From: Gloeocapsa sp. PCC 7428
GTDB taxonomy: Bacteria > Cyanobacteriota > Cyanobacteriia > Cyanobacteriales > Chroococcidiopsidaceae
Reading direction: 5' to 3'
Assembly: GCF_000317555.1 (NCBI RefSeq)
Contig: NC_019745.1
Location: forward strand, 4,650,001 to 4,714,000
DNA: 64,000 nt
The translations under genes were made by a program, and so were the position numbers. Positions 18,295-27,395 of this stretch are shown here, piece by piece (position 1 is the stretch's first letter; the number at the start of each line of letters is the position of its first letter). The notes under the pieces are model-generated. The model was given only the letters and a program-made list of their open reading frames with translations, did not search any database and was not told the origin of the DNA.

Positions 18295-20871
18295 CTAACG
18301 ACAAGATATAACGCCTTGTCCAGGATTTACAGTATTTGTAGACATAGCAGCAATTAGCATGACTTCGCCTTTGCTGTTAGTTGCCCAGTTTGTTGCTTCT
18401 ACCAGAGGAGTTGAGGTGGTGCGGGGTGTGGAGGCGCTTATACTTGTGACACCTGCTGTAGCATTAGAAAATCGCCAATCTTGCCACACATCATCACTGC
18501 TAAGCACTTCCCCAGGATTTGGCGGTAAACCACCGCGTCCGGTCACGACAAATTGACTTTCATTCGCCACATTCCCAGCCGCACAACCTTGCGCAATGAG
18601 TCCTGAAACATCGACTAAATTTTGTGGTAATACAACTGCACCGCGACTCGGATCGACATCGGGAGTATTAATCACAACTTCCCCGCTTAATTGTGGGTTC
18701 GTTTGCGAAATTGCTGTGATATCGCTGCTTGGAAGTTGAACAGGATCTAGTCGTTGTGGATTGGTGGTTCCTAACAAAGTTTGTAAATCTTCTAAACTGC
18801 GTACTGTCAAGCCAAAGATGTTTTGCGCATCAACAGTGACTTTTCCTCCTTGACCGAGAAATGCATTCGCTTTGATGTCGTTATTTTCATTCGGTGCAGC
18901 GATAATAAATCGTGCATTAGTGATAGATATATCGCCACCATCTCCCGCAGTACCTTCAATTCCGGCGGTTGTTGAAATCGCACTATTTCGGCGTAGAAAC
19001 ACATCTTGCACGTTTAAATTAATATCTCCACCTTGACCTGAAGCTGTGTTAGCGACAATTTCTCCGTTATCTAGACGAATAGTTTGAGCATTTACTTGCA
19101 AGTTTCCTGCACCTTGAGCCGCTGTTGTTTCATTGACACTACTCACCGCTACAATAGCGCCATCCCGAACAATTAATTCATCAGTTTGAATAGTTAAGTT
19201 TCCTCCTCGACCAGTCGCATCAAAAATGGCTGGTAAGCCAGTTCCTGGTAATCCCCCAGAATTTGCAAATAAACCCGATTTTAAGTCTTGACCCTCAACA
19301 TTAACAGTGCCAGCAACTTCGATAGATTGTGCTGCTTGAATAGTTAAATTTCCAGCGTCTCCGCTACCAAACGTTGTCGTTTGCACAACTGCGCCATCGC
19401 GAATGCTTAAACGATCTGTCGTAACTGTTAAATTTCCGCCATTACCACTATAACCTTCTTCAGTGCTAGCAAATAAGCCACTAGGAAAAGGTAAACCCGC
19501 GTCACTTATTGGTTCACCCTCTGGTGTACGCGCAACACCAACAATATCGATTTCGGAAGCTTGAACATTGACATTTCCTGTATTTCCTGCACCGAAAGTA
19601 GCAGATCCTACTTGCGCTCCGTTTTGAAGGCTTAGTTTGTTGGTATTTAGCGATAAGTTTCCTGCTGTTCCTGTAGCAGTTTCATCAGCCTCAGTTAGTA
19701 AACGGCTAGGAAAAAAGGAGAACTCACCATTTCCTCGCGGAATTGAACGTCCGCCAACAACTTCTACCGATTCAGACGCAGTTATCTTTAACTCCCCGCC
19801 CTGACCTGCACTACGAGTTCGAGTTAACACCTGTCCATCTACAATCACCAGTTTCCCTGTCTCAATAATTACATTTGCACCGATACCGTTATCCGTACTA
19901 GTACCTATCAATGAGGAGTCTATGGTCAAGTCCGAAGCTTGAATGAAGATTTCTCCTCCATTTTGACTTTCAACCGCTGCAATTACAAATGAGTCCTCAG
20001 CGATCGCCACTTGCTTGCCTTGTATTTGGATGTTGCCCGTGCCTTCCCCACTGACATCTACAAGAGACTGTTGAGATAACTCAATATTTTGAAAATTTTG
20101 TACTCCTGTATAGTCCAGATACCAACCACTGTTTGTCGGATTCAAGCTGACGAAACTAAAACTACCAACGCTACCGATCTCAATACGCCCCGCTGGTGCG
20201 ATCGCTACTCCACTTTCTAGAGTTACATCACCGCCCACAAGGGCTAAAGTTTTACCAGGTAGTACTTGTAAACCTATAGGTATAATTTGTCCTTCAATAT
20301 CAATCGTGGTTTGTGCTTGATTCAAGATCCTTCCAGGATTGACTCCAAACTGCAAGCCTACAGGAACACTCATACTCAGTATCGATTCAGCCTGGGTAAG
20401 ATTAGCACTAAAAAATTGAGTGTTGTCAGCAAAGTTAAGACTACTTGCTGTACTTGCAATAAAAGACCCACCGATATTGAGTAAAGCATTAGAACCAAAA
20501 GTGATTCCTCTCGGATTCAAAAGAAAGAAATTAGCAGAACTTACAACACCATCTGCTTGCAAGACTTCAATCAATCCATCAATGTTTGAAGCCGCACCTG
20601 TAACGCGAGTAATGACATTTTCAATTTCTGGCGCAAGATTTTGAAATGAAGCTACGCCGTTAGTAGGAACCGAAAACTCGCTAAAGCTGTGATATAAGTT
20701 GGAGCCAGCTTGAGTACCGCCTGTAATAATGCTATTAACGTCTTCTGTAGTAACACTAGAAGGATTGGGTAAAGTCTGATCTCCTATAATTTGTGCTTGC
20801 AAGGGACTAGATATAGTTAAAAATAATAAGAAACTGGTAGGACACCAAAAAGACTGACAACGCAGCTTCAT
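18295..20871 (-). CDS. Two-partner secretion (TpsA) filamentous haemagglutinin-type exoprotein
   Basis: The protein has 858 residues. A signal peptide (to about SSPLQAQ, residue 27) is followed by the haemagglutination-activity/TPS domain. This contains the conserved NPRGITFGSNALLNIGGSF segment and the haemagglutinin signature FFLLNP. The middle (about 250-700) is a Gly/Asn-rich repetitive stretch forming a beta-helix, with recurring patterns such as GNLTIQ and SIEVAG. The C-terminus PLVEATNWATNSKGEVMLIA ending in SCR closely resembles that of the short TPS protein at 31321-32433. The exoprotein is exported through an outer-membrane TpsB pore; no tpsB gene lies in this window. Confidence 0.88.
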   Translation of the reverse strand: MKLRCQSFWCPTSFLLFLTISSPLQAQIIGDQTLPNPSSVTTEDVNSIITGGTQAGSNLYHSFSEFSVPTNGVASFQNLAPEIENVITRVTGAASNIDGLIEVLQADGVVSSANFFLLNPRGITFGSNALLNIGGSFIASTASSLNFADNTQFFSANLTQAESILSMSVPVGLQFGVNPGRILNQAQTTIDIEGQIIPIGLQVLPGKTLALVGGDVTLESGVAIAPAGRIEIGSVGSFSFVSLNPTNSGWYLDYTGVQNFQNIELSQQSLVDVSGEGTGNIQIQGKQVAIAEDSFVIAAVESQNGGEIFIQASDLTIDSSLIGTSTDNGIGANVIIETGKLVIVDGQVLTRTRSAGQGGELKITASESVEVVGGRSIPRGNGEFSFFPSRLLTEADETATGTAGNLSLNTNKLSLQNGAQVGSATFGAGNTGNVNVQASEIDIVGVARTPEGEPISDAGLPFPSGLFASTEEGYSGNGGNLTVTTDRLSIRDGAVVQTTTFGSGDAGNLTIQAAQSIEVAGTVNVEGQDLKSGLFANSGGLPGTGLPAIFDATGRGGNLTIQTDELIVRDGAIVAVSSVNETTAAQGAGNLQVNAQTIRLDNGEIVANTASGQGGDINLNVQDVFLRRNSAISTTAGIEGTAGDGGDISITNARFIIAAPNENNDIKANAFLGQGGKVTVDAQNIFGLTVRSLEDLQTLLGTTNPQRLDPVQLPSSDITAISQTNPQLSGEVVINTPDVDPSRGAVVLPQNLVDVSGLIAQGCAAGNVANESQFVVTGRGGLPPNPGEVLSSDDVWQDWRFSNATAGVTSISASTPRTTSTPLVEATNWATNSKGEVMLIAAMSTNTVNPGQGVISCR

Positions 20872-21219
20872 ATTTAAATTTAGTGAAATAAGGTAAATAA
20901 TATTATTTTTATCAGCAACAACTCTAGGAGATTGTTGTAAAAATTTATTTTAAGTTAGGAGGAATATCGTAACTTATTGTTTCTGCGTAATCTCTAATCT
21001 CATCTACTTATAATAAATACAGGCAACCCTCCTTTAGAATTGCCTCTGGTGAAAATATTTTTTTAGCTTGAGCAAAAGCGTATATATAGCAGGGGTCAGA
21101 GATCAGTTGACAGTGAACAGAGTGTGGGAAGACTTTGTTCACTGTCAACTATCAACGCGCGAACGGGGAGTGTCAAACCATGTCCTCAGCATCTCTTCAA
21201 TTGCTATAACAAGTTATTG
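20872..21219. other. Gene-free interval with a GGGGTCAGAGATCAG repeat and a weak hairpin
   Basis: This 348-bp interval lies between the TPS exoprotein and the first RTX gene, both on the minus strand. It contains AGGGGTCAGAGATCAGTTGA near 21090 and an imperfect palindrome, GTTGACAGTGAACAGAG/CTTTGTTCACTGTCAAC (about 21104-21149). An AGGCAA/TTGCCT inverted repeat lies near 21021-21047 and could end transcription of the RTX gene. No gene is seen. Confidence 0.5.
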
Positions 21220-22653
21220 CTAGACAATAGTAATATCTAAACTAATAACAAAGCCTGAGCCTAACTGGATTGATGCGAATTGAGTACCATTATAAGACAG
21301 AGCGCCAGTGGAATTATCGAAGGAAAAATTGTCGTACTGATTTGCTCCTGGCACGATTCCAAAACCACTTGCAGAGACTTCAACGGTATCACCTTCTATG
21401 TAGTTGAAATCCTGGATGATATCAATTCCTTCTTCAAAACGAGAGTTAAAAACAAAGGTATCTGCACCTGTACCACCGACAAGCGTATCATAACCAGATG
21501 CACCTTCTAAGCGATCGCTGCCATCACCGCCACTCAGGTAGTCGTCGCCACTGAATCCGCTAAGGAAGTCATTACCACCGTATCCATAAATGTAGTTACT
21601 GCCTCCATTGCCTTCAATCTTATTAGCCATTTCATTGCCATAACCATCAAGATCAGCGTACTGATTTGTAGCCTCGTTATAGCCTGTCAATTCTAGGTGG
21701 TCTACATAGGTTCCTAATGCATAGCTGATAGAAGAAATAACTTTATCTACACCACTTTTTTGGTATTCAATAACAGTATCGTTAATGCTATTTACAATGT
21801 AAGTGTCATTACCAGCACCACCATCCATTTTGTCATTGCCATCACCACCATCTAGGTAATCATTACCCAAGCCACCTATCAAGAGATCGTCACCATACTC
21901 TCCTTTAAGTAAATCATCACCATCACCCCCTACTAAAGTATCTTTGCCGTTTCCACCAAATAGGGTGTCTTTACCTATTCCACCATTAAGGGAGTCGTTA
22001 TTATCTAAGCCGTATAGTAAGTCATTACCGTTATCACCATTTAATTTGTCATTGCCAGAACCGCCATAGAGTTGATCGTTCCCTAAGCCACCATATAGCG
22101 TGTCTGCACCAGCTTCACCATATAGTGTGTCATTGCCACCTTTGCCATAGACAGTATCATTGCCTTTTTTAGCGTAGATCAGGTTTTTAGCGTCAGTACC
22201 ATTTAAGATGTTACTAGCATCAGTACCACTAATTGGTAGAGGTCCGTTGTTGTCCTCAATAACAATGAGCGCTGTTTTAATACTACTATTAGCCTTTAGC
22301 TCAATGTTTGTTTGATAACTTCCACCGACAGGTATAGGCTTTCCATTAAATTGATTCTCTTTAAATGTATAGGTTTCTAATGTAAACCCAACATCTCCAC
22401 CTTGAATTTGAAGTAGTATGGTGTCAGTACTATCCGGCGGAACATCCTTATCAAGATTGTTTCCTGGGTTGTTATTAATTATAATAGGTATACCTGAGGT
22501 TACATAGTTTGTGATGTCGAAAACTGGCTCATCAACTCCATCTTGATCTTCTAACGATTGAACCGGAATCTTGTAATCGTAGTGTTCATTAGAGACTGCA
22601 CTGCCTGAACGTATACCACTACCCCACCAACTAGATAGTTTTGCATAAACCAT
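21220..22653 (-). CDS. RTX calcium-binding repeat protein (hemolysin-type)
   Basis: The protein has 477 residues. The N-terminal 150 or so residues are of unknown fold. Then come many glycine-rich nonapeptides of the GGxGxDxLx type (for example [20 protein letters not shown]) in two blocks, about 155-280 and 350-395. Between them sits a segment of the [20 protein letters not shown] type often seen between RTX blocks. The repeats fold as a calcium-bound parallel beta-roll. Such proteins leave the cell by type I secretion, guided by C-terminal sequence, and no secretion genes are nearby. There is no obvious enzymatic domain, so a structural or surface role is as likely as a toxin. Confidence 0.85.
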   Translation of the reverse strand: MVYAKLSSWWGSGIRSGSAVSNEHYDYKIPVQSLEDQDGVDEPVFDITNYVTSGIPIIINNNPGNNLDKDVPPDSTDTILLQIQGGDVGFTLETYTFKENQFNGKPIPVGGSYQTNIELKANSSIKTALIVIEDNNGPLPISGTDASNILNGTDAKNLIYAKKGNDTVYGKGGNDTLYGEAGADTLYGGLGNDQLYGGSGNDKLNGDNGNDLLYGLDNNDSLNGGIGKDTLFGGNGKDTLVGGDGDDLLKGEYGDDLLIGGLGNDYLDGGDGNDKMDGGAGNDTYIVNSINDTVIEYQKSGVDKVISSISYALGTYVDHLELTGYNEATNQYADLDGYGNEMANKIEGNGGSNYIYGYGGNDFLSGFSGDDYLSGGDGSDRLEGASGYDTLVGGTGADTFVFNSRFEEGIDIIQDFNYIEGDTVEVSASGFGIVPGANQYDNFSFDNSTGALSYNGTQFASIQLGSGFVISLDITIV

Positions 22654-23276
22654 AATTTTATCTCCTAATATATATATCTGAAAAATTAGCTTTTTAAAGT
22701 TTAAATGATTCGCACAAATTAAAAGCTACTAAGCAGTCTACAAAGCTGATACTACAAGGATAATGTAAACATTTGGCTGTGCCTTAAGCCGCAATAATTT
22801 TATAAATTTCTACAGTTTACAAATTATTAAAACCGATAATTATTTATATAAACTTACTAATTTGAGCTAATCAAGGTGTGTTTGAACTAAACCATGATAC
22901 TACTTGTTTTGCAAGCATTTAAGCTTTCTAGTATATTATCTGTGCTTGTACTCCATAAAGCCATAAAGACACTAAGCATACGTAAACTTCTCTGAGAGGT
23001 AATTAAACAATACCTCGAAAAAATTGGCAATTATAAAAAGTTATAGAAAGTTAGTAATTAGGGGACTTGGCTGATTAAGAAAATATTAAAAAAGGTAACT
23101 TATATAAATATTTTTTTTCAAAGATTCCGAACGAAAGATTTTTAAATATAAACATATTTATTTTAGTATTAAATAGTGTAAACTGCGATTTACACAATGC
23201 ATCACTTCCTCTAAAAATAATGTTGGGCAACTCTATTATTTACTCGAATAAATTATGTAACTACATACTCTTAGCC
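22654..23276. other. 623-bp gene-free AT-rich interval
   Basis: It lies between the RTX gene and a broken secreted-protein gene. It is strongly AT-rich, with runs such as TATATATATCTG just upstream of the RTX start. I see no open frame, RNA gene or clear repeat. Confidence 0.5.
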
Positions 23277-23920
23277 TCACTTTGATATATCAATCAGTGA
23301 ATTATTGGAACTTTGTGTTGCTAGCTTCTGCATTTCTGCATCACTTGCATCAATTTCGTAGATAAACTGAAATATCTGGGCGACTCGGCGGCGTTGACCG
23401 CGAGGCGGATACAGTTTACGCTCTAGCATATTGGTTGCGTAGAAGTTTGCCCCTGAGATTAATTCCAAAGCTTGCGATTGTGATAGTTGTTGATTGCTTT
23501 GCGCTATGCAACCGTTCTGTTGTTGAGGATTTAAGGTACCTTGATATAGTTGCAAAATCGTCTCTAAGCAATTGCTGTAGTCCAGCACACTTGTAAAGGT
23601 AAACTTGGAAGTAGCGACAGTGTGAGAATTTAGTGGAGTGACTTGATTGGTCGTTGGTTCGTAAGCATACTCACCTGCGGGTAATTGTTGTGTCGGCGTT
23701 ACACAGGCTTTTTCTGCACCATAAGTAATTGATGCTACTCCCGTAGTACAGGGAACTAAGTTGAAACCCCATTGGGGAACGAGTTGATTAACGACTGTCC
23801 GTCACTAGACTGAATAGGGATAAGCGTAGGTTGTAGAGTTTGACTTAATGCTGGTGCAGACATTGCTAAGAAGCTAAAGATTACGGCTGAAATTTTGCTA
23901 GCGACATGACGTATTGCCAT
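23277..23920 (-). pseudogene. Small secreted Cys-containing protein gene, broken by a frameshift
   Basis: ATG 23920 has an AAGGA ribosome-binding site and begins a signal peptide (MAIRHVASKISAVIFSFLAM). The frame runs through SALSQTLQP-type sequence to about IQSSDGQS, then meets a stop. Near 23793-23801 the homologous reading moves to another frame: VNQLVPQWGFNLVPC, then ACVTPTQQLPAGEYAY, continuing to the stop at 23277. This second part matches the domain of the neighbouring gene (24116-24727): CGPGVVAVWV, ACAVPNAQYPAGTY. A single-base change explains the break. The family is not one I can name. A sequencing error cannot be excluded. Confidence 0.7.
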
Positions 23921-23953
23921 AAATCATCCTTTTGTTTAACGTCTACTTCATAC

Positions 23954-24055
23954 AAAGCCTGGCGACTGAAGTCGCGGCTTGACAAACGAAGTCTGCCTGC
24001 GCAGACTTAACAGAAAATCAGTATTGTCTTCATAAACCTGTCTTCGCAGGTAAAG
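23954..24055. repeat. Palindromic GCGACTGAAGTCGC / GTCTGCCTGCGCAGAC repeat
   Basis: The unit reads GGCGACTGAAGTCGCGGCTT, a 6-nt spacer, then CGAAGTCTGCCTGCGCAGAC. Each half is itself a palindrome. A CCTGTCTTCGCAGG unit follows near 24040. A reverse-oriented copy of the whole module lies at about 24868-24922, so the two flank the neighbouring secreted-protein gene. Confidence 0.75.
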
Positions 24056-24115
24056 TTTAGTGTAGCTGCGGTTGCAACTGATTCAGCTTCTGCGATCGCA
24101 CGCAACCACCAAAAC

Positions 24116-24727
24116 CTAGAATGCCAAGCTATATCTTCCTGGTGGATATATAGATGTGGGATAAGCACACGCCATATACTGATCCATCATCATGACGACG
24201 CCAGGATTAGCACTGCACGAAGTTAAACTTAAACCTTTAGCAGCTAAAGAAGCGTTAATCTGCGCGCTAATCACAGGAGAAACAGGCTAGCTGGGATTGC
24301 TAGTGAAAACAACTGAGGGAGTTGTCATGGTTGGTGGATACCCGCCAGGAGTGTTTGGGTAGTTTGGTGTAGAGGAGTAATTCCCAGGAGTGCCAACATT
24401 AAAAACATTGATTGTGGGATGAGCGTTAGTAGCAGGCGTTGCTTGATTGTTTGGCTGTGGAGTACTGATAACAGCAATTTGAAAATCATTTGTTAATCTA
24501 TACGTGCCAGCAGGATATTGTGCATTAGGTACTGCACAGGCTTGTTGATTCAAGTTTACCCATACTGCTACAACTCCAGGACCACATTTAGTAGGATTCA
24601 AGCCGTGTTGAATGAGGAGTTGATCAATTTTATTTTCTCTAGCACTTGCGGAGTTGGGAGCAACGGTAAATGCAGCAGTAACTAGCGAAACAGACAGAAG
24701 TGAAGCAGTAAACTTGTTTAGTAGCAT
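24116..24727 (-). pseudogene. Secreted two-domain Cys protein interrupted by an in-frame TAG
   Basis: ATG 24727 starts a good signal peptide (MLLNKFTASLLSVSLVTAAF, cleavage after NSASA). A domain with KCGPGVVAVWV, ACAVPNAQYPAGTYRL follows, then a Pro/Thr/Asn linker ending NPS at a TAG (24287-24289). The same frame stays open after the stop and encodes a second copy of the domain, SAQINASLAAKGLSL, then SCSANPGVV, ACAYPTSIYPPGRYSLAF, ending at TAG 24116. A CAG to TAG change would explain the split. Either the gene makes only the first domain or the stop is recent decay. The family is unnamed to me. Confidence 0.65.
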
Positions 24728-24761
24728 AGCGAATTGGTGTTTTTTAAAAATGCCTTCACTC

Positions 24762-24794
24762 ACTTAATAGGTTCGGTTTTGTTGTTTTATGCAG
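24762..24794 (-). promoter_or_regulatory. Shared upstream motif, copy 1
   Basis: This counterpart of 26003-26033 is identical at 17 of 20 positions in the core (GGTTTTGTTGTTTTATGCAG against GGCTTTGTTAATTTATGCAG), plus a shared ACTTAATAG. It precedes the gene for the secreted two-domain protein. Confidence 0.45.
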
Positions 24795-24867
24795 AATACT
24801 GGTTGAATAAATTCACTACTAGATAAATAAAGTTCAAAAATGTGGACTTATTAATAAAATTGCTGAA

Positions 24868-24922
24868 AGTGTGTGTAGGCACACTTCATTTGTCAAGCCG
24901 CGACTTCAGTCGCCAGGCGTCT
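24868..24922. repeat. Reverse-oriented copy of the GCGACTTCAGTCGC palindromic repeat
   Basis: It reads GTGTGTAGGCACACTTCATT, then TGTCAAGCCGCGACTTCAGT, then CGCCAGGCGTC. It is the inverse complement of the module at 23954-24010 with small changes, and lies upstream of the secreted-protein gene. Confidence 0.75.
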
Positions 24923-24963
24923 AAAATTCATGCAGGAGGTTTAATCAGAGAATAATTGCCAGC

Positions 24964-24988
24964 AAAAAAGCCTGCACTTACAGGCTTT
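24964..24988 (-). terminator. Rho-independent terminator of the 25055-25942 RTX gene
   Basis: On the minus strand AAAGCCTG, a 6-nt loop and CAGGCTTT are followed by TTTT. The 8-bp perfect stem lies 67 bp after the RTX stop codon. It is the clearest intrinsic terminator in the window. Confidence 0.8.
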
Positions 24989-25054
24989 AAATTCCTAGAT
25001 TCTTTACGATGTATAGTTCAAGTAATTCAGGAAACAGATGATTTTTAGTATTTC

Positions 25055-25942
25055 TTAGGCAAAAGTGAAGTCACCTAAACTAAAGCTGGGGCTAGTGGTA
25101 TCTTGAACAACACCAATGACATCAGAACCATAGTAAATTAAAGTATCTGTGGCTGTTGAACCTGCGTAGTCTGCGTAGCCTAGTGAGTAGCTAGCTGCAT
25201 CATAAGCCGATAGTTGAATTTTATCTCCTTCCCAATAAGCGAAATCTGTAATTGTGGCATAACTACCGCCTTGATAATAAGTACTCCAGTAATCGCCTAA
25301 GACAAAAGTATCAGCTTCTGTACCGCCTGTGAGAGTATCGTATTCGTATTCGGTATAACCGTAACCGTTTAAGTAGTCGTAACCACTATCACCTGATATA
25401 TAGTCACTAGCTGCCATACCTAGCAGAGTGTCGTTACCAGCACTACCATAAAGCGTGTCATAACCAGAACCACCGACGGCGTAATCGTTACCATTGCCAC
25501 CGTCTATATAATCGCTACTCCAATCGTAATCCCAAGAATTGCCACCATTTATATAGTCATCGCCATCACCACCGTAGAGGGTGTCATAGCCATAGCCACC
25601 ATACATGGTGTCGTTACCACCCATCCCGTTGAGATTATCATTGCCATCACCACCGTAGAGGGTGTCGTAGCCATGTCCGCCGATTAAGTAGTCATTACCG
25701 TAACCGCCATCGAGATAGTCATTACTCCAGTCATAGTCGAAAGAAGGACTGCCATCGAGATAATCATCACCCTCACCCCCAACTAGCGTGTCGTAGCCGT
25801 ACCCGCCATACATCGTGTCATTGCCAAACCAACCATCTAAATAGTCGTCCCCCTCGTATCCATTTACATAATCGTTTTCTAGGGTTCCGTATAAGCTAAA
25901 AATACCGTTGTCACTCCAAACTGTGCCGTGAATGTCTGCCAT
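25055..25942 (-). CDS. Short RTX calcium-binding repeat protein
   Basis: The protein has 295 residues and begins MADIHGTVWSDNGIFSLYG with no N-terminal signal peptide, as expected for a type I secretion substrate. Nearly the whole length to residue 215 is made of GGxGxDxLxG nonapeptides that are unusually Tyr-rich (GNDTMYGGYGYDTLYGG, GYGNDYLIGGHGYDTLYGG). The last 80 residues (TFVLGDYW, ITDFAYWEGDKIQLSAYD) form the usual RTX C-terminal cap and secretion region. It diverges from the sigma-factor gene, with 211 bp between. A 33-bp motif in that gap recurs upstream of the 24727 gene. Confidence 0.85.
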   Translation of the reverse strand: MADIHGTVWSDNGIFSLYGTLENDYVNGYEGDDYLDGWFGNDTMYGGYGYDTLVGGEGDDYLDGSPSFDYDWSNDYLDGGYGNDYLIGGHGYDTLYGGDGNDNLNGMGGNDTMYGGYGYDTLYGGDGDDYINGGNSWDYDWSSDYIDGGNGNDYAVGGSGYDTLYGSAGNDTLLGMAASDYISGDSGYDYLNGYGYTEYEYDTLTGGTEADTFVLGDYWSTYYQGGSYATITDFAYWEGDKIQLSAYDAASYSLGYADYAGSTATDTLIYYGSDVIGVVQDTTSPSFSLGDFTFA

Positions 25943-26002
25943 AGTAGTTACTCTTAAGTATTCAATGGGTTAGTTAATTTAGGTTTGAACCGCTACTGAT
26001 AC

Positions 26003-26033
26003 TTAATAGAGTTGGCTTTGTTAATTTATGCAG
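26003..26033 (-). promoter_or_regulatory. Shared upstream motif, copy 2 (with 24762-24794)
   Basis: On the plus strand ACTTAATAG, a short variable part and then GGCTTTGTTAATTTATGCAG occur here. Near-identical DNA, ACTTAATAG then GGTTTTGTTGTTTTATGCAG, occurs at 24762-24794. Both lie just upstream of minus-strand genes for secreted proteins, about 60-90 bp and 35-67 bp from the start codons. It could be a promoter or a regulator site. Confidence 0.45.
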
Positions 26034-26153
26034 TTTGATAGAACAGCGTGTTTTTGACTCGGTTCATTCAGCAACAGCAGTTCGTGAGAAGATATAAGTA
26101 TAATTATCTCGACTACAAACTCTGTTCCTGGCTGTTGTGTCAGTAGCTGCTTC

Positions 26154-27389
26154 ATGCGTTCTCGTCAAGATATTGTTGAGATTTTCTCGTCTTTTATTCA
26201 GTTCAATGCCGATCGCTTTACCAATTGGGCGACTGATCCTAAGCTGCGACGGAATATGCAAAATTCTTTAGCCCAATCGCCGCACGCCACAACCAAGGAA
26301 AACTTCTGGGCGCTTTATTGGTATAAACTATGGCTAGCACAACCTGAAAGTCAAGCATTTGGGCATCTGTACGCTTACTTGCAAGAAGCTGGTTATTGGG
26401 CAGCGCAAAGCATTGTAACGAATTTTACGAGTAGTCAACATACGGTAGCTGATTGTTTTCAAATTGCGATCGCCAAAGTTGATAAAATCCTTCAAGGCTT
26501 CAACTCGCAGCAAGGCTTTAACCTGAAAAACTACGCGGGTGCTATTTTCACTAGCACAATCAAAGAAACCCTCCGCCAGCGTCAAGAAGTCGATATTTGT
26601 ACCGATTGGAGTTTACTGCGCAAACTGAGTCATAAACGACTAGAAGCCGCATTGCAAAATGCAGGAATATCGCCAGAAAAAGTTACCAGTTACCTGCTAG
26701 CGTGGAATTGCTTCAAAACGATTTATGTTCCGACACAAGCAGGTGCAACGCGACAACTTGCAAAACCTGATTCGGCAACGTGGGACGCGATCGCTAAGTT
26801 GTACAATTCGCAAAATCCTGGTACACCCGTCCGTCAAGCAGAAACACTAGAACAATGGATGCTAGCGTGTGCCAAAGCTGCGCGTTCTTATCTTTATCCT
26901 ACTGTTGCTTCGATTAATACTCCTAAACCAGGACAAGATACAGGAGAATGGTTAGATAATTTACCCGAATTGCAAGGCGAATCTTTACTCACAAATATCA
27001 TTACGCAAGAAGAAATAGAAAGTAGACAGACGCAGCAAAAGCAAATTAGTGAGGTGTTAGTAGCTGCGATCGCTCAACTCGATATGCAAGCACAACAGAT
27101 ATTGCAACTTTACTACGGTGAAGCGCTAACGCAACAGCAAATGGCTGCACAGCTTGATATTAAACAATATACGATTTCGCGGCGGTTGACAAAATGTCGA
27201 GAAGAATTGCTAAAAGCACTAGCACAATGGTGTAAAGATTTGCATATTTCGCTAACTTCCGACGTACTAAAAGATATCAGCGCAGTTCTAGACGAGTGGC
27301 TACAAGGTCACTATAGCCAAACTGATATGGCAGCGGGCGTGGAGGATACCTCTGCGACATTAGCTGACCTGAAATCTCCAAGGGAGTAA
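26154..27389 (+). CDS. Atypical sigma-70 family RNA polymerase sigma factor
   Basis: The protein has 411 residues. The C-terminal third carries a clear sigma region 4-like helix-turn-helix: ALTQQQMAAQLDIKQYTISR (about residues 323-342), preceded by AIAQLDMQAQQILQLYYGE. The N-terminal half is helical, with ADCFQIAIAKVDKILQGFN and FNLKNYAGAIFTSTIKETLR in the place of a divergent region 2. It is far from the primary or group 2 cyanobacterial sigma factors. The next gene (DUF1822) starts 6 bp after its stop, so the pair is an operon. I infer that DUF1822 may modulate it, perhaps as an anti-sigma factor. Confidence 0.8.
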   Translation: MRSRQDIVEIFSSFIQFNADRFTNWATDPKLRRNMQNSLAQSPHATTKENFWALYWYKLWLAQPESQAFGHLYAYLQEAGYWAAQSIVTNFTSSQHTVADCFQIAIAKVDKILQGFNSQQGFNLKNYAGAIFTSTIKETLRQRQEVDICTDWSLLRKLSHKRLEAALQNAGISPEKVTSYLLAWNCFKTIYVPTQAGATRQLAKPDSATWDAIAKLYNSQNPGTPVRQAETLEQWMLACAKAARSYLYPTVASINTPKPGQDTGEWLDNLPELQGESLLTNIITQEEIESRQTQQKQISEVLVAAIAQLDMQAQQILQLYYGEALTQQQMAAQLDIKQYTISRRLTKCREELLKALAQWCKDLHISLTSDVLKDISAVLDEWLQGHYSQTDMAAGVEDTSATLADLKSPRE

Positions 27390-27395
27390 CCGATT

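Noticed and set aside
21500-22200. Regular short repeats in the RTX genes (also 25300-25900)
   Set aside because: They encode GGxGxDxLx nonapeptides, so this is protein repetition and not a CRISPR or satellite.
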